Assembly (NCBI GenBank): GCA_002634385.1
Contig: NSJL01000005.1
Span: 1 to 64,000, forward strand
Length of the DNA: 64,000 nucleotides
Origin: Nitrospira sp.
GTDB lineage: Bacteria; Nitrospirota; Thermodesulfovibrionia; Thermodesulfovibrionales; Dissulfurispiraceae
Direction of reading: 5' to 3'
Below, piece after piece: positions 52,892 to 62,355 of this stretch. The translations under genes were made by a program, and so were the position numbers. The notes under the pieces are model-generated. The model saw nothing but the letters and a program-made list of their open reading frames with translations, was not told the origin of the DNA and made no database searches. Numbering within the stretch: position 1 is the stretch's first letter; every line of letters begins with the position of its first letter.

Positions 52892-54442
52892 GTGGTGGGG
52901 ACAGTACTGAGCACGAAGAAAGCATTTCTCGAAGAGATAAAGGGAGGGCGCATCCCTCCCCTTCCCCTGGAGATTCCCTACGGGGATCCCTGCGGCATCT
53001 ATGAGGCACTGGTGCGGAGCGGGGGGAGCACGCGGAACAGTATGCTTCTGGAGAGCGTGAAGGGGCCGTTCAAGATAGCCCGCTATTCGTTCATTCTCTT
53101 TGATCCGTATCTACTGCTGCGCGCCAAAGAGGGCGAAGTGACGATCCACTCCACCGCAGGGGACAGGCATTCCGTATCCTACCGCCCCCCGCTTGACCGG
53201 CTGAGAGAGTTGGTGGAGGCATACCCGCAGAGGCCTTCCCCTGAGCTCCCCCCCTTTCAAGGGGGCGCCGCAGGGCTGATCAGCTACGATTTTGTACGTT
53301 ATATAGAGGATATCCCGAAAAAAGCGCTGGATGACCTCCGCATACCCGATATCCATTTCATGATGGCCGACCGGGTGATCGCCTTCGATCATAAAGAAAA
53401 GAGATCCTGGATCATTGTTTCTCCCGGCGCGAGGGATACACAGTTGGGATACAGGGACATCGGGCAGATCGATTTCAACCGTGCATACGATGAAGCACGG
53501 GAAATCCTGCGGGCAACGGAGCGCAGGATAGCGGATCAGAAAGCGGCGGAGCCTGCTCCGTCCGCCCCTCGCCCCCCTTCTACCCTCTTACGGTACGAAA
53601 TGACCAAAGAGCGTTACATGGATATCGTCAGGAGGGCCAAGGAGTATATCGCCGCGGGGGACATCTTCCAGGCGAATCTCTCCCAGAGGATTTCCTCCCC
53701 CATCGGGGGCAGGGAACCGTGGGAGATCTATAAAGCGCTCCGCGATATCAACCCGTCGCCCTTTGCCGCGTATGCCGACTTCGGCGAGTACCAGATCGTG
53801 AGCTCGTCGCCGGAAAGGCTGGTGAAGGTAACGGACGGGACTATCGAGACGAGGCCCATCGCTGGGACGAGGCCGCGGGGAAAGGACGGCAGCGAGGATG
53901 AGGTGATGCGCTCCGAGCTGCTGCTGCATCCCAAGGAAAGGGCGGAGCATATCATGCTCATCGATCTTGAGAGGAACGATATCGGGAGGGTTTCGGAATA
54001 TGGCAGTGTTACGGTGGACGAGCTGATGATCACCGAGGATTATTCCCATGTCATCCATATCGTGTCGAACGTCAAAGGCATTCTGCAGAAGGGAAAGACT
54101 TCCTTCGACGTCATCAGGGCCACCTTTCCGGGGGGAACGATAACCGGGGTTCCCAAGGTGAGATGCATGGAAATTATCGACGAGCTGGAGCCGGTGGTGC
54201 GGGGCCCCTATACCGGCTCCCTCGGATATGTCGGCTTCTCCGGGAATATGGACCTGAACATCATCATCAGGACGTTCACCATAAAGGACGGCATCGCCTA
54301 TGTGCAGGCGGGAGCGGGGATCGTCGCCGATTCCGACCCGGAAAAGGAATACTACGAGACCCTGAAAAAGGCGGAAGCGCTGGTAAGGACCCTGGAAGCC
54401 CTCTCCGGCGTTTCATGCAGGACGCACCGGCGGGAAGGATAG
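52892..54442 (+). CDS. Anthranilate/aminodeoxychorismate synthase component I
   Basis: A 516-residue chorismate-utilising enzyme. The N-terminal domain has LLESVKGPFKIARYSF and GGAAGLISYDFVRY. The catalytic domain has DIFQANLSQRI, SSSPERLVKV, ETRPIAGTRPRG, IDLERNDIGRV, TFPGGTITGVPKVRCMEIIDELE and YVQAGAGIVADSDPEKEYYET. TrpE and PabB are hard to separate by eye. The PIAGTRPRG motif and the SVKGPFKIARYSF-type N-terminus slightly favour TrpE, but no trpG or other trp gene is adjacent. Start GTG 52892 has only a weak upstream AGGAACGG; a second GTG follows immediately. Confidence 0.88.
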   Translation: MVGTVLSTKKAFLEEIKGGRIPPLPLEIPYGDPCGIYEALVRSGGSTRNSMLLESVKGPFKIARYSFILFDPYLLLRAKEGEVTIHSTAGDRHSVSYRPPLDRLRELVEAYPQRPSPELPPFQGGAAGLISYDFVRYIEDIPKKALDDLRIPDIHFMMADRVIAFDHKEKRSWIIVSPGARDTQLGYRDIGQIDFNRAYDEAREILRATERRIADQKAAEPAPSAPRPPSTLLRYEMTKERYMDIVRRAKEYIAAGDIFQANLSQRISSPIGGREPWEIYKALRDINPSPFAAYADFGEYQIVSSSPERLVKVTDGTIETRPIAGTRPRGKDGSEDEVMRSELLLHPKERAEHIMLIDLERNDIGRVSEYGSVTVDELMITEDYSHVIHIVSNVKGILQKGKTSFDVIRATFPGGTITGVPKVRCMEIIDELEPVVRGPYTGSLGYVGFSGNMDLNIIIRTFTIKDGIAYVQAGAGIVADSDPEKEYYETLKKAEALVRTLEALSGVSCRTHRREG

Positions 54443-54465
54443 CTGCCGGCAAGGAGGAGCGGGGA

Positions 54466-56307
54466 ATGAAAATAGCTTTTTCCCAAAAAATCGGGGTGAG
54501 AGTCGTCTTTTTCCCGATGACGGTGCTGTGCGCCGCCTTTATCGTGGCCGGCGTCCTCTTTTACGCCTTCAGTCCCCCCTATTTCGTCCAGGGGTTTCAT
54601 ACCGTGCACCTTAGGAATCTTGTTGCGGAGAAGAGGGCCGTCTTTGATGCGTGGTTTGCCCGTTCCGGGAAATACCTGAAGATCCTGGCAAGGGACCGGG
54701 TGCTTCTTGATGCCCTCCCGCTGCCGGATGCCGTCCCTTCCGCTGCGGGTATGCGCAGGAAAGGTGTTGCGGAAGCCCTGGACAAGGCCCGGGCGAATGT
54801 ATCGAGGAGGCTGGAAGAGGCTGTTCCTCTCTCCCCCTTTACCCTGCTCGCCCTCGTGGCGCAGGACGGAAGGGTTGTCGCCGCCAGCCGGACGGATCTG
54901 ATCGGAGAGGACTGGTCCGGGAAGGATCTCATCAGGAATGCGCTGGCTGAGGCGAAAGCTGCCGAGGCAGCCAGCTTCTTTTCCGAGGGGGCCGGGGGAG
55001 GTGGCATCTTTTTCCTCACGCCTCTGTTCGACACCGGGGGAGAGGTTCGCGCGGTGCTTTGCGCTGTTTCCCCCGCCGATGAGCCGGCCCGCTCCCTCGT
55101 TCTGCAGAGTGGCGTCTACCGGACGGAAAAGGTGGAGCTGATCGACCGGGAGGGGAACCTGGTCCTTACCCAGGGAGGCATTCCCCATAAAAAGCTTCGT
55201 TATAATGTGCCAAAAACCGGAAAGGAAGACAGGGTCAGGCTGAAAGATCATCTGTACTTCTATGCTTCATCCCTTTCGAATGCACCGTACCGGCTCATCG
55301 CCACTGTCAGGGAGGCGGAGGTGGTGCACCCCTTCGGGCTGGCGAAGACCCTTTATTTCTCTTTTGCGGGAATTCTTCTGCTCATTGCGGCGCTGCAGAC
55401 CCTCCTTTCGCGGCGTCTTATTGACAAGCCGGCAACCCGGCTCTTGCACGCTGTGGATGCGGCTGCTTCGGGCGGTAGGAGGCCGGAAGGAGAGAAAGGG
55501 GATTCCGGCGAGCTGCAGGCCCTGCAGGGGAGAGTGGAGGGCCTGCTTATGGAATTGAGAGAGAAGGAAGCTCTCCTGAGGGAGAGCGGGGCGCGGAGGA
55601 AAGAAGTCCTCCCTGATCTGCTCCCGAGGCTTTTCCGGGAAGTGGACAGAGAGGTGGGCTCTTTTGCAGGAGAGATGGAACGCGTGCTCGGAAGGGAGAG
55701 AGGTCTGAACGAGAGGGACAGGAAGACCCTCGAGGGAGCGGTACATGCCGCCAGGGGGTTGCTGCCCCTTATGGAGGGCCTCCTCGAGCTTGCCCGGACC
55801 GGAGAGGGCCGGAGTGAAGGCGGCCGGAGTGAAGACGGATTGAGAGAAGTGACGCATGCCGCTGCAAAGGGGTTCATGCTTTGTGATCTCCTGCGCGAAG
55901 TGGAAGAGTTTGCCGGAGGACTTGCCGGAGCCAGGGAAGTAGAGGTGCTTGCCGAATGCGACGAGTCCCTTGCGGACTCTCCTCTCTCCGCGGACAGGGA
56001 CAGGATACGGCAGGTAATGATGAATCTCGCCGTCCATGCCGTGGAGTCTTCGGATTCGGGTGTGGTCACCGTTCTCTCGACGCAGTCTGTGCGGGGGGGA
56101 AAGGAGTATCTCGAGATATCCGTTGCCCACTCGGGGAAAGGGAGTGTGCCTGGAAGGGAGGATCAGAGCCCTGGAGGTTTCTCCTCCCTGGCCCCCTTGC
56201 GGGTCGCTGTCTCCATGAGTCTGGCGGAGGCGCTGGGGGGTGAATGCATCGCTGAAGACGAAGACGGCGTGGGAGTCGTTTTCACGGTAACCATTCCATT
56301 GGCATGA
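54466..56307 (+). CDS. Cache-type membrane sensor with degenerate histidine-kinase module
   Basis: A 613-residue protein: TM1 about 12-38, a large periplasmic Cache-like domain (40-295, with VAQDGRVVAASRTDLIGEDWSGKD and LIDREGNLVLTQGG), TM2 about 300-322, a linker, then a kinase-like C-terminal half. The dimerisation helix region (EVGSFAGEMERVLGRERGL) has Glu-Met-Glu where a phospho-His would be expected. The ATPase N-box is MMNLAVHAVESS instead of N-x-x-x-N-A, and the G boxes are eroded (VAHSGKGS). It is therefore probably a non-catalytic sensor or a decaying kinase. GAGGAGCGGGGA precedes ATG 54466; the frame is open upstream in trpE. It follows trpE by 23 bases. Confidence 0.75.
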   Translation: MKIAFSQKIGVRVVFFPMTVLCAAFIVAGVLFYAFSPPYFVQGFHTVHLRNLVAEKRAVFDAWFARSGKYLKILARDRVLLDALPLPDAVPSAAGMRRKGVAEALDKARANVSRRLEEAVPLSPFTLLALVAQDGRVVAASRTDLIGEDWSGKDLIRNALAEAKAAEAASFFSEGAGGGGIFFLTPLFDTGGEVRAVLCAVSPADEPARSLVLQSGVYRTEKVELIDREGNLVLTQGGIPHKKLRYNVPKTGKEDRVRLKDHLYFYASSLSNAPYRLIATVREAEVVHPFGLAKTLYFSFAGILLLIAALQTLLSRRLIDKPATRLLHAVDAAASGGRRPEGEKGDSGELQALQGRVEGLLMELREKEALLRESGARRKEVLPDLLPRLFREVDREVGSFAGEMERVLGRERGLNERDRKTLEGAVHAARGLLPLMEGLLELARTGEGRSEGGRSEDGLREVTHAAAKGFMLCDLLREVEEFAGGLAGAREVEVLAECDESLADSPLSADRDRIRQVMMNLAVHAVESSDSGVVTVLSTQSVRGGKEYLEISVAHSGKGSVPGREDQSPGGFSSLAPLRVAVSMSLAEALGGECIAEDEDGVGVVFTVTIPLA

Positions 56308-56332
56308 ACGATTTGCAGGGGCACTGTGACAG

Positions 56333-56423
56333 TCAGCAAAGAGTCATCGCTCTCACGAAATCTCCCCTTACCCCTCTTTTTCAAAGAGGGGGCTTCCTCC
56401 CTTTGGAAAAGGGAGGTGAGGAG
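56333..56423 (-). repeat. 91-bp hairpin repeat, copy 2 (inverted)
   Basis: Reverse complement of 52680-52770 with a single mismatch (GAGCGATGAC against GAGCGAGGAC). It lies 25 bases after the sensor gene. The two copies in opposite orientation enclose trpE/pabB and the degenerate sensor, about 3.6 kb. Confidence 0.85.
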
Positions 56424-56771
56424 GGATTTTCCTGAATGAAAAATCATTTCGCTGAGAGACGCAACGAAATCCTCCCGATATCGCTCTTCCCCCCTGCTGC
56501 CTCCCCCTCCCCTGAGACGCCTCTTTGTGTTGCCCTTTGATTACACCCTTTCGGGCTGTTGCAGATTGGGGAGGTTTTTGTTAAACTTAACTGTCGTCTT
56601 GTCGAATTTCTTCATAAGTAATTCATATTCTATCGTATATACTTTCGATGGGCGATTCGGAGTCACGGGGGAAGGGGGCCCCTGGTGCAGCTCCCGGCTC
56701 GTCATGGCATGCAACAGCCTGGTAAGCGGAAGGTAGCCCTCCTGTACATCACAGAGAGAAAAGAGGAACAG
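56424..56771. other. Gene-free spacer before resB
   Basis: About 350 bases with no supportable gene. AT-rich tracts at 56572-56650 could hold the promoter of the resB-ccsA operon, but no consensus pair is clear. The frame from 56685 into resB is open, but its start lacks a ribosome-binding site. Confidence 0.4.
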
Positions 56772-58187
56772 ATGGTAAACAATCAGAATGCCGGTCAGTC
56801 CATAGTAGACAGGGTATGGAGTTTCTTTTCCTCCATCACCCTCGCTGTCATCATCTTCACGATTATCTCCCTGACTTCCATTGTCGGTACCATTGTCGAA
56901 CAGCAGGCCGAGCCGGAGCGCAATATCAAGCTGCTTGCAAAGTTTTTCGGCGATTCGGCCCCGGGCGTGTACCGGGTGCTGGATGCCCTCGGGTTCACCA
57001 ATATGTTCCACTCCTGGTGGTTCATGGCCCTCCTTTTTCTTTTCGCCGCGAATCTCATTATCTGTTCTCTTGACCGGCTTCCGAAGATATGGAAAATGGC
57101 AAAGGAGCCGGTGAAGCCGCTCCCGCCGGACCTCTTCGCCTCTATGCCCGTAAAGAGGGAGGTGGCGGTGAAGGAAAAACCCGATTCCGCCCGGGCAAAG
57201 GTGGAAGAGGCACTGAAAAAGATAGGCTTCGCTCCATCCGTCCATGAGGAAGAGGGGGGGGTGCAGTTGTACGCCGAGAAGGGGAGACACAGCAGGCTCG
57301 GTGTCTACGTGGTGCATCTCAGTATCCTGATCATCCTTATCGGAGCGGTGGTGGGAATGGTGGCGGGCTTCAATGCATCCCTGAATCTGCTCGAAGGGAC
57401 CTCTTCCTCCGTCGCCTACCAGGGCGGGCCCGAAAAAACGATTCCCCTCGGCTTCGAGATACGGTGCGATGATTTCGAGGTGGCCTTCTATGAAAATTCT
57501 GATACTCCCAAGGCATTCAGAAGCTGGCTTGCGGTGCTCGAGAACGGAAGGGAAGTCCTCAGGAAAGAGATAGATGTCAACCACCCCCTGAAATACAAAG
57601 GCATCACTTTCTACCAGTCCAGTTACGGTTTCTCCCCTTCGCGTGACTCTATCTTCAAGTTCAGCGTACTGGGCAACGGCGGCAAGACCGAGACGGTGGG
57701 GGTCCGTTTCGGCGAATCCTTCTCTCTTCCCGGGACGAAGGTGACGGCAAAGGTGGTGGACTTCAGTCCCGCGTTGGGCATGGACGAGTCCGGAAAGTTG
57801 TTTACCTATGCGGAGATGATGAATAACCCCGCCGCCTTTGTGGAGTTTTCCGAAAACGGTAAGGTCAAGTACAATCAATGGATTCTGAAAAGGTATTCCC
57901 AGACATGGAAGGTCCCCGACGGGGTAGTGGAGTTCAAGGACCTTTGGGGCGCCCAGTATACGGGGCTCCAGGTGCGGAAAGACCCCGGGGTCTGGATTGT
58001 TTATCTCGGTTGTCTTGTAATGGGGATCGGGCTGTATGCCTCCTTCTTTATGAATCATGCACGGGTATGGGTACGTCTCAGGGAAGAAAAGGGTGGCACA
58101 AAGGTCTCCCTTGCCGCTTCGACAAACAAGAACAAGCTGGCCTTCGAGCAGAAGATGGATACGTATATCGCATCACTGGAAAAGTAG
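56772..58187 (+). CDS. resB: Cytochrome c biogenesis protein ResB/Ccs1
   Basis: A 471-residue membrane component of system II cytochrome c maturation. It begins with the cytoplasmic DRVWSFFSSITLAVIIFTIISLTSIVGTIVEQ (first TM, given in part), then FHSWWFMALLFLFAANLIICSLDR (second TM). A third TM is near 185-205 (VYVVHLSILIILIGAVVG), then a large periplasmic domain with HPLKYKGITFYQSSYG, and a last TM at about 415-435. It works with CcsA to deliver heme to apocytochromes, needed for the diheme CcoO here. ATG 56772 has GAGGAACAG upstream. Confidence 0.92.
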   Translation: MVNNQNAGQSIVDRVWSFFSSITLAVIIFTIISLTSIVGTIVEQQAEPERNIKLLAKFFGDSAPGVYRVLDALGFTNMFHSWWFMALLFLFAANLIICSLDRLPKIWKMAKEPVKPLPPDLFASMPVKREVAVKEKPDSARAKVEEALKKIGFAPSVHEEEGGVQLYAEKGRHSRLGVYVVHLSILIILIGAVVGMVAGFNASLNLLEGTSSSVAYQGGPEKTIPLGFEIRCDDFEVAFYENSDTPKAFRSWLAVLENGREVLRKEIDVNHPLKYKGITFYQSSYGFSPSRDSIFKFSVLGNGGKTETVGVRFGESFSLPGTKVTAKVVDFSPALGMDESGKLFTYAEMMNNPAAFVEFSENGKVKYNQWILKRYSQTWKVPDGVVEFKDLWGAQYTGLQVRKDPGVWIVYLGCLVMGIGLYASFFMNHARVWVRLREEKGGTKVSLAASTNKNKLAFEQKMDTYIASLEK

Positions 58188-58234
58188 GCTGCTGGGTTGT
58201 TCCGCGCTCAATTACTCGAAACCGGAGGTTTTTT

Positions 58235-59320
58235 ATGGATAGCTCTCAATTTTACGGCATAGCGAGTATTGCTTACATCCTCGCGATGGTGGCCTATATA
58301 GCGTACCTCAGCTTCAGGAACGGGACGGTGGGGGTCGTCGCCACCACCATCACCGTCATCGGCTTCGTCTCCCATACCATCGCTTTCTTCATCCGCTGGA
58401 AGGAATTCTATGATATCGGCCAAATGGGGGTCATGAGGGCGATCCCCCTGACCAACCTCTACGAGTCCCTCATTTTCTTCGTTTGGTGCCTTATCCTCGG
58501 ATATCTTGTCATCGAATGGCAATACAAGAACCGTTCCTTCGGCGCATTCATTACCCCCATTGCAGGCATGGCCCTGGCTTTCATCGACATCTCCGGCATG
58601 TCAAAGGACATCCATCCCCTTATCCCCGCGCTCCAGAGTAACTGGCTTCTGGCCCATGTCACCATGAGCTTTATCGCCTATGCTACTTTCGCCATCTCCT
58701 TTGCGACGGGGATCATGTTCCTGGCGGTCACCGTAACCGATAAGAAGAGCGGCGCGTATCTCTTCTGGACGATAACCCTCGGGGTATTCCTGGCAATCCT
58801 CATCGCCATGGGAATCGATTTCATTGTTTTCAAGGCGGCGGCGCAAAACCCCGAGTCCTTTATCAAAAGCTATCTCTTCAAAGCGACTTTCAGGAGCGGG
58901 AACGGGGTGATATCCCTTATCAGCTATATCGCCGCGGCGGGGTTCATCTTCCTTGTGTGGAAGTACGGGCAGGTGCTCAGCAGGATCATTTCCTCCTTCT
59001 CCCTGAACAGGGACCTGCTCGACGACCTCACCTATAAGAGTATCGCCATCGGATTCCCGGTTTTCACTTTGGGCGGTCTCATCTTCGGCGCCATATGGGC
59101 GGACCAGGCATGGGGCAAGTACTGGAGCTGGGACCCGAAGGAGACCTGGTCGCTGATAACCTGGTTTGTGTATGCTTTTTATCTCCATGCGCGCTTCATG
59201 AGGGGCTGGAAAGATACGAAGATAGCCGTGGTGGCGGTAATCGGCTTCGTCTGCACGATCTTCACGTATCTCGGCGTCAACCTTCTCCTGAGCGGTCTCC
59301 ATTCCTACGGAGGAGCATAA
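58235..59320 (+). CDS. ccsA: Cytochrome c biogenesis protein CcsA/CcsB
   Basis: A 361-residue polytopic heme-handling protein of system II. The tryptophan-rich WWD-type signature is WGKYWSWDPKETWSLITWFVYAFYLHARF (given in part: AWGKYWSWDPKETWSLITW), with conserved histidines in NWLLAHVTMSFIAYA, the HARF segment and the C-terminal GLHSYGG. Eight or so hydrophobic helices. GGAGG precedes ATG 58235. The gene forms an operon with resB, 47 bases apart; resB-ccsA and ccoN-ccoO in one genome fit a c-type cytochrome-dependent microaerobic respiration. Confidence 0.93.
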   Translation: MDSSQFYGIASIAYILAMVAYIAYLSFRNGTVGVVATTITVIGFVSHTIAFFIRWKEFYDIGQMGVMRAIPLTNLYESLIFFVWCLILGYLVIEWQYKNRSFGAFITPIAGMALAFIDISGMSKDIHPLIPALQSNWLLAHVTMSFIAYATFAISFATGIMFLAVTVTDKKSGAYLFWTITLGVFLAILIAMGIDFIVFKAAAQNPESFIKSYLFKATFRSGNGVISLISYIAAAGFIFLVWKYGQVLSRIISSFSLNRDLLDDLTYKSIAIGFPVFTLGGLIFGAIWADQAWGKYWSWDPKETWSLITWFVYAFYLHARFMRGWKDTKIAVVAVIGFVCTIFTYLGVNLLLSGLHSYGGA

Positions 59321-59401
59321 GAAGCGAGTGAGAGAGGGGACGGAAGGGGGGGAAAGGCCCTCTTCCCGTTTCCCTCTTTTCTTTCGCACTCCCCGCGTAC
59401 A

Positions 59402-60421
59402 ATGATTATCCTCGGCATTGATACTTCTTGTGACGATACTTCCGCGGCAGTGGTTGCCGATGGACGGCACATCCTTTCCAATATCGTCTCCTCGCAGACG
59501 GATATCCACCGAAAGTACGGGGGTATTGTCCCCGAACTGGCATCACGCAGGCATATCGAGATGATCTGGCCCGTGGTGACCGAGGCATTGGAAACCGCCC
59601 GCGTTCCCCTCGATACCCTTGGCGCCATTGCCGTCTGCTACGGACCCGGGCTGATCGGCTCACTTCTGGTGGGGTGCAACTTTGCGAAGGCGGTGGGGTA
59701 TGCCCGCAAGCTTCCCCTTGTGGGGGTGAACCACCTGGAAGGGCACATGTTTTCCGCGTTTCTCGAGGAGGAGAGCCCGGGGTTCCCTTTTCTCTCGTTG
59801 ATCGTTTCGGGGGGGCATACCAGCCTCTACCTGGTGCACGCCTTCGGTTCCTATACGGAGCTGGGGAGGACCCGGGACGATGCGGCGGGGGAAGCCTATG
59901 ACAAGGTCGCCAAGCTCCTCGGACTCGGCTATCCCGGGGGCCCGGTAATCGACAGGCTGGCGAAGAACGGGAATCCCCGTGCCTTCGACTTTCCCCGTGC
60001 CTATGTGCCGGAGTCCTTCGATTTCAGTTTCAGCGGGCTGAAGACCGCGGTACGATCGGCAGTGCTCGGTGCGGGCCTGCCGGCGGCCGGTCAGTCTCCA
60101 CCGGGGGAATCCACGGTCATCAGGGATATCGCCGCCTCCTTCCAGGCCTCGGTGGTAGACGTTCTGGTGAGGAAAGTGGAGTGGGCCCTCATCAGGAAAG
60201 GAGTTCGCCGGGTGGTCCTTTCCGGGGGGGTCTCCGCAAACAGCGCGGTACGGCAGAGGATGAAAGAAATGGCGGAGGAGCGGGAGGTGGAGCTTTTTCT
60301 TCCCTCTCTGCCCCTTTGTACCGATAATGCAGCCATGATCGCCGCTGCCGGACACCACCGCTTTCTCGCCGGGGAGAGTGCCGGACTGGATCTGAACCCG
60401 AAAGCCTATCTGCCCTTATAA
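59402..60421 (+). CDS. tsaD: tRNA N6-adenosine threonylcarbamoyltransferase TsaD
   Basis: A 339-residue ASKHA-fold enzyme of t6A37 tRNA modification. LGIDTSCDDTSAAVV at the N-terminus, metal-binding VNHLEGHMFSAFLE, SGGHTSLYLV, GEAYDKVAKLLGLGYPGGP and LSGGVSANSAVR are canonical. The gene is convergent with the glycosidase-like gene; its last sense codon TTA is the reverse complement of that gene's TAA stop, so the coding regions overlap by three to six bases. Confidence 0.97.
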   Translation: MIILGIDTSCDDTSAAVVADGRHILSNIVSSQTDIHRKYGGIVPELASRRHIEMIWPVVTEALETARVPLDTLGAIAVCYGPGLIGSLLVGCNFAKAVGYARKLPLVGVNHLEGHMFSAFLEEESPGFPFLSLIVSGGHTSLYLVHAFGSYTELGRTRDDAAGEAYDKVAKLLGLGYPGGPVIDRLAKNGNPRAFDFPRAYVPESFDFSFSGLKTAVRSAVLGAGLPAAGQSPPGESTVIRDIAASFQASVVDVLVRKVEWALIRKGVRRVVLSGGVSANSAVRQRMKEMAEEREVELFLPSLPLCTDNAAMIAAAGHHRFLAGESAGLDLNPKAYLPL

Positions 60422-62203
60422 CCGCGCAGCAGCACGCCTCCTCTTTCTTACCCATACCGTAGCGCCCCCTATTGCCACGATCAGGCCGAAGGGGTGAGGA
60501 TATTTGACTGCGTAGACAACCGGGGTGAGCACCCACCGCGTCACGAGCCGTGCCGCTTCATGCTTCCGTATGAAGTCTGCGGCGGGGGGCGACAGACGAT
60601 AGTACAGAGCGACGAGCTTTCTTCCCGGGGGGGTGGTAAGGAGGAAGGAATCCCTGAAATCCCGCAACGCCTGCACTTCGGGCGCAAGATAGCTCCCGAA
60701 AGCCGCGGTGGCAATGAAGCATCCTCCTCCGCTCCCTCCGCTGCCCGTGCTGCCCGAAGAGCCGGCGCCGGATGCATGGCCGGTATCGGCAACCGCCCCC
60801 GTTTCGGAGAGGGCCGCCTGCACGACTGGCACCTCCGCGTCATTGGAGGGGATATTCAGGAGCGCGCTCTTGGAGTCGGAAGAGGCTGGCGAAAAGACGA
60901 CCTGAAGGGTACACTCCTTTCCGGGGGTGACTGTCTGTCCCGAACAGGTATCATTCTGCACCGTGAACTCCGAAGCGTTGTCGCCGGAAAGGAAGATAGT
61001 CCCCATTGTAAGATCCGCCGTGCCGGTGTTGAAAACGGTAAGGCTCATCGGTGGGGAGCTGGAGCCGGGCGAAACGGTATCGAAGACGTAGGTGGTGGAG
61101 GACAGGGAGATATTGGGCGCGGGGGAGGGTACCTGCATGAAGGAGGTATGATTTGCGATAACTCCCTGTACTGCAGCGAAGGAAGGCTTCTCCCTGAAGG
61201 TCACCTCTCCGGAGGTCGTGTCTTCCAGCTGTTCGAGCAGCCCCTCATCGCGGTCGGTTTCAGAGAGTTCCTGGTTATCCCGCAGGGTGATGAATACCTT
61301 GCTTGCCCCATTCTGCAATAATGTCTTAACGGACGAGGTATAGTATTCCGCCTGCGATTCGGGTCCGTTATTGTAGGCAGGGTCCGACTGATACGCGGGA
61401 TCGGAGGTGTACCCGTGCTCCGAGACCCAGATGGCGCCGTGGAAGCCCGCCGCCCTGAAGTCGGTGCCGAAAGCCTGGAGTTGGGAGACCAGCCCGGACA
61501 GGTTCGTGCGCACATGGATAGTGCCGATATCGAATTTCCCCGGAGCGTTCTGCGCCACCTCTTTGATCCAGGTGGTGAGGTTCTCCCTGTGTGCCGGCAT
61601 GAAGACCCCGGCGATAAGGACTTTTGCCGAATGGTCGGCCGCCTTTACCGCGTCATAGGTTGTCGACAGGAGCTTCGCATATTCTGCCGCGTCTCCGTAA
61701 AAGAACCCCCTGCATGCCGTACCGCTGCATTCGTACTCGTTGGGCTCGTTCCAGACCTCCCAGTAGTGAATGGTGTTCTTGTAGCGGGTGACAATGGCTT
61801 TTATCCAATCGGACCACTGGCCGTAATCGGCGGGGGGACAGTAGTTGGGGTTGTAGGAGTAGGAAGCCGAAGGGCACTTTCCCGCCCAGTCGGGCATGGA
61901 GTTGAATGTCCCGAGGATCTGGACACCGTATCGTGCGGACATCTCCGCGAGCCTGTCCATGTGGGTCCAATCGGGCGGCGCGTCTTTTTTAGCATAGATT
62001 GCGGAGAGCTGGACATCCAGCCTGATGTAGCCCGCCCCGAGGCGGGAAGTGTACGAGAAGAGCGACTCCTGCGCGCTGGTAGGCATATCGGGGAAGATCA
62101 TGGAATGGGCACCGTACGAGTCGTCGCTGCCTGCATAGCAGTTTCCCCAGGGGAGGAGTGCCATCATGATCGTAAGAAAGAGAAACAAACCCCTTGGTTT
62201 CAT
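60416..62203 (-). CDS. Secreted glycoside-hydrolase-like protein with CFI-box C-terminus
   Basis: A 595-residue exported protein. The signal peptide (1-24) ends WGNCYAG. A TIM-barrel glycosidase-like domain follows (about 30-370), with YWEVWNEPNEYECSG carrying the acid/base-like Glu in the WNEPNE motif of clan A (GH39/GH5-type) enzymes, and WVSEHGYTSDP as a likely nucleophile strand. A beta-sandwich 'choice-of-anchor'-like domain (about 385-480, DTVSPGSSSPPMSLTVFNTG) leads to a Ser/Gly linker. The C-terminal GGGCFIATAAFGSYLAPEVQ module (about 500-595, CFI-box) is followed by a hydrophobic helix and a basic end, as in envelope-sorted proteins. ATG 62203 gives the signal peptide. Confidence 0.8.
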   Translation of the reverse strand: MKPRGLFLFLTIMMALLPWGNCYAGSDDSYGAHSMIFPDMPTSAQESLFSYTSRLGAGYIRLDVQLSAIYAKKDAPPDWTHMDRLAEMSARYGVQILGTFNSMPDWAGKCPSASYSYNPNYCPPADYGQWSDWIKAIVTRYKNTIHYWEVWNEPNEYECSGTACRGFFYGDAAEYAKLLSTTYDAVKAADHSAKVLIAGVFMPAHRENLTTWIKEVAQNAPGKFDIGTIHVRTNLSGLVSQLQAFGTDFRAAGFHGAIWVSEHGYTSDPAYQSDPAYNNGPESQAEYYTSSVKTLLQNGASKVFITLRDNQELSETDRDEGLLEQLEDTTSGEVTFREKPSFAAVQGVIANHTSFMQVPSPAPNISLSSTTYVFDTVSPGSSSPPMSLTVFNTGTADLTMGTIFLSGDNASEFTVQNDTCSGQTVTPGKECTLQVVFSPASSDSKSALLNIPSNDAEVPVVQAALSETGAVADTGHASGAGSSGSTGSGGSGGGCFIATAAFGSYLAPEVQALRDFRDSFLLTTPPGRKLVALYYRLSPPAADFIRKHEAARLVTRWVLTPVVYAVKYPHPFGLIVAIGGATVWVRKRRRAAARL

Positions 62204-62355
62204 TGCGCAGTACCCCACTCGGTCCTCCCTCGTTTTCTGAATTTTTTGCTCTCCTACTTTACGGCTGATCCCCTCCGTTGTCAAGGGCGCCTGCCCATTC
62301 CGGGAAGATGTTATAATGAGCGGATGCGGAAATATGCGAGGAGGCACCGGAATAT

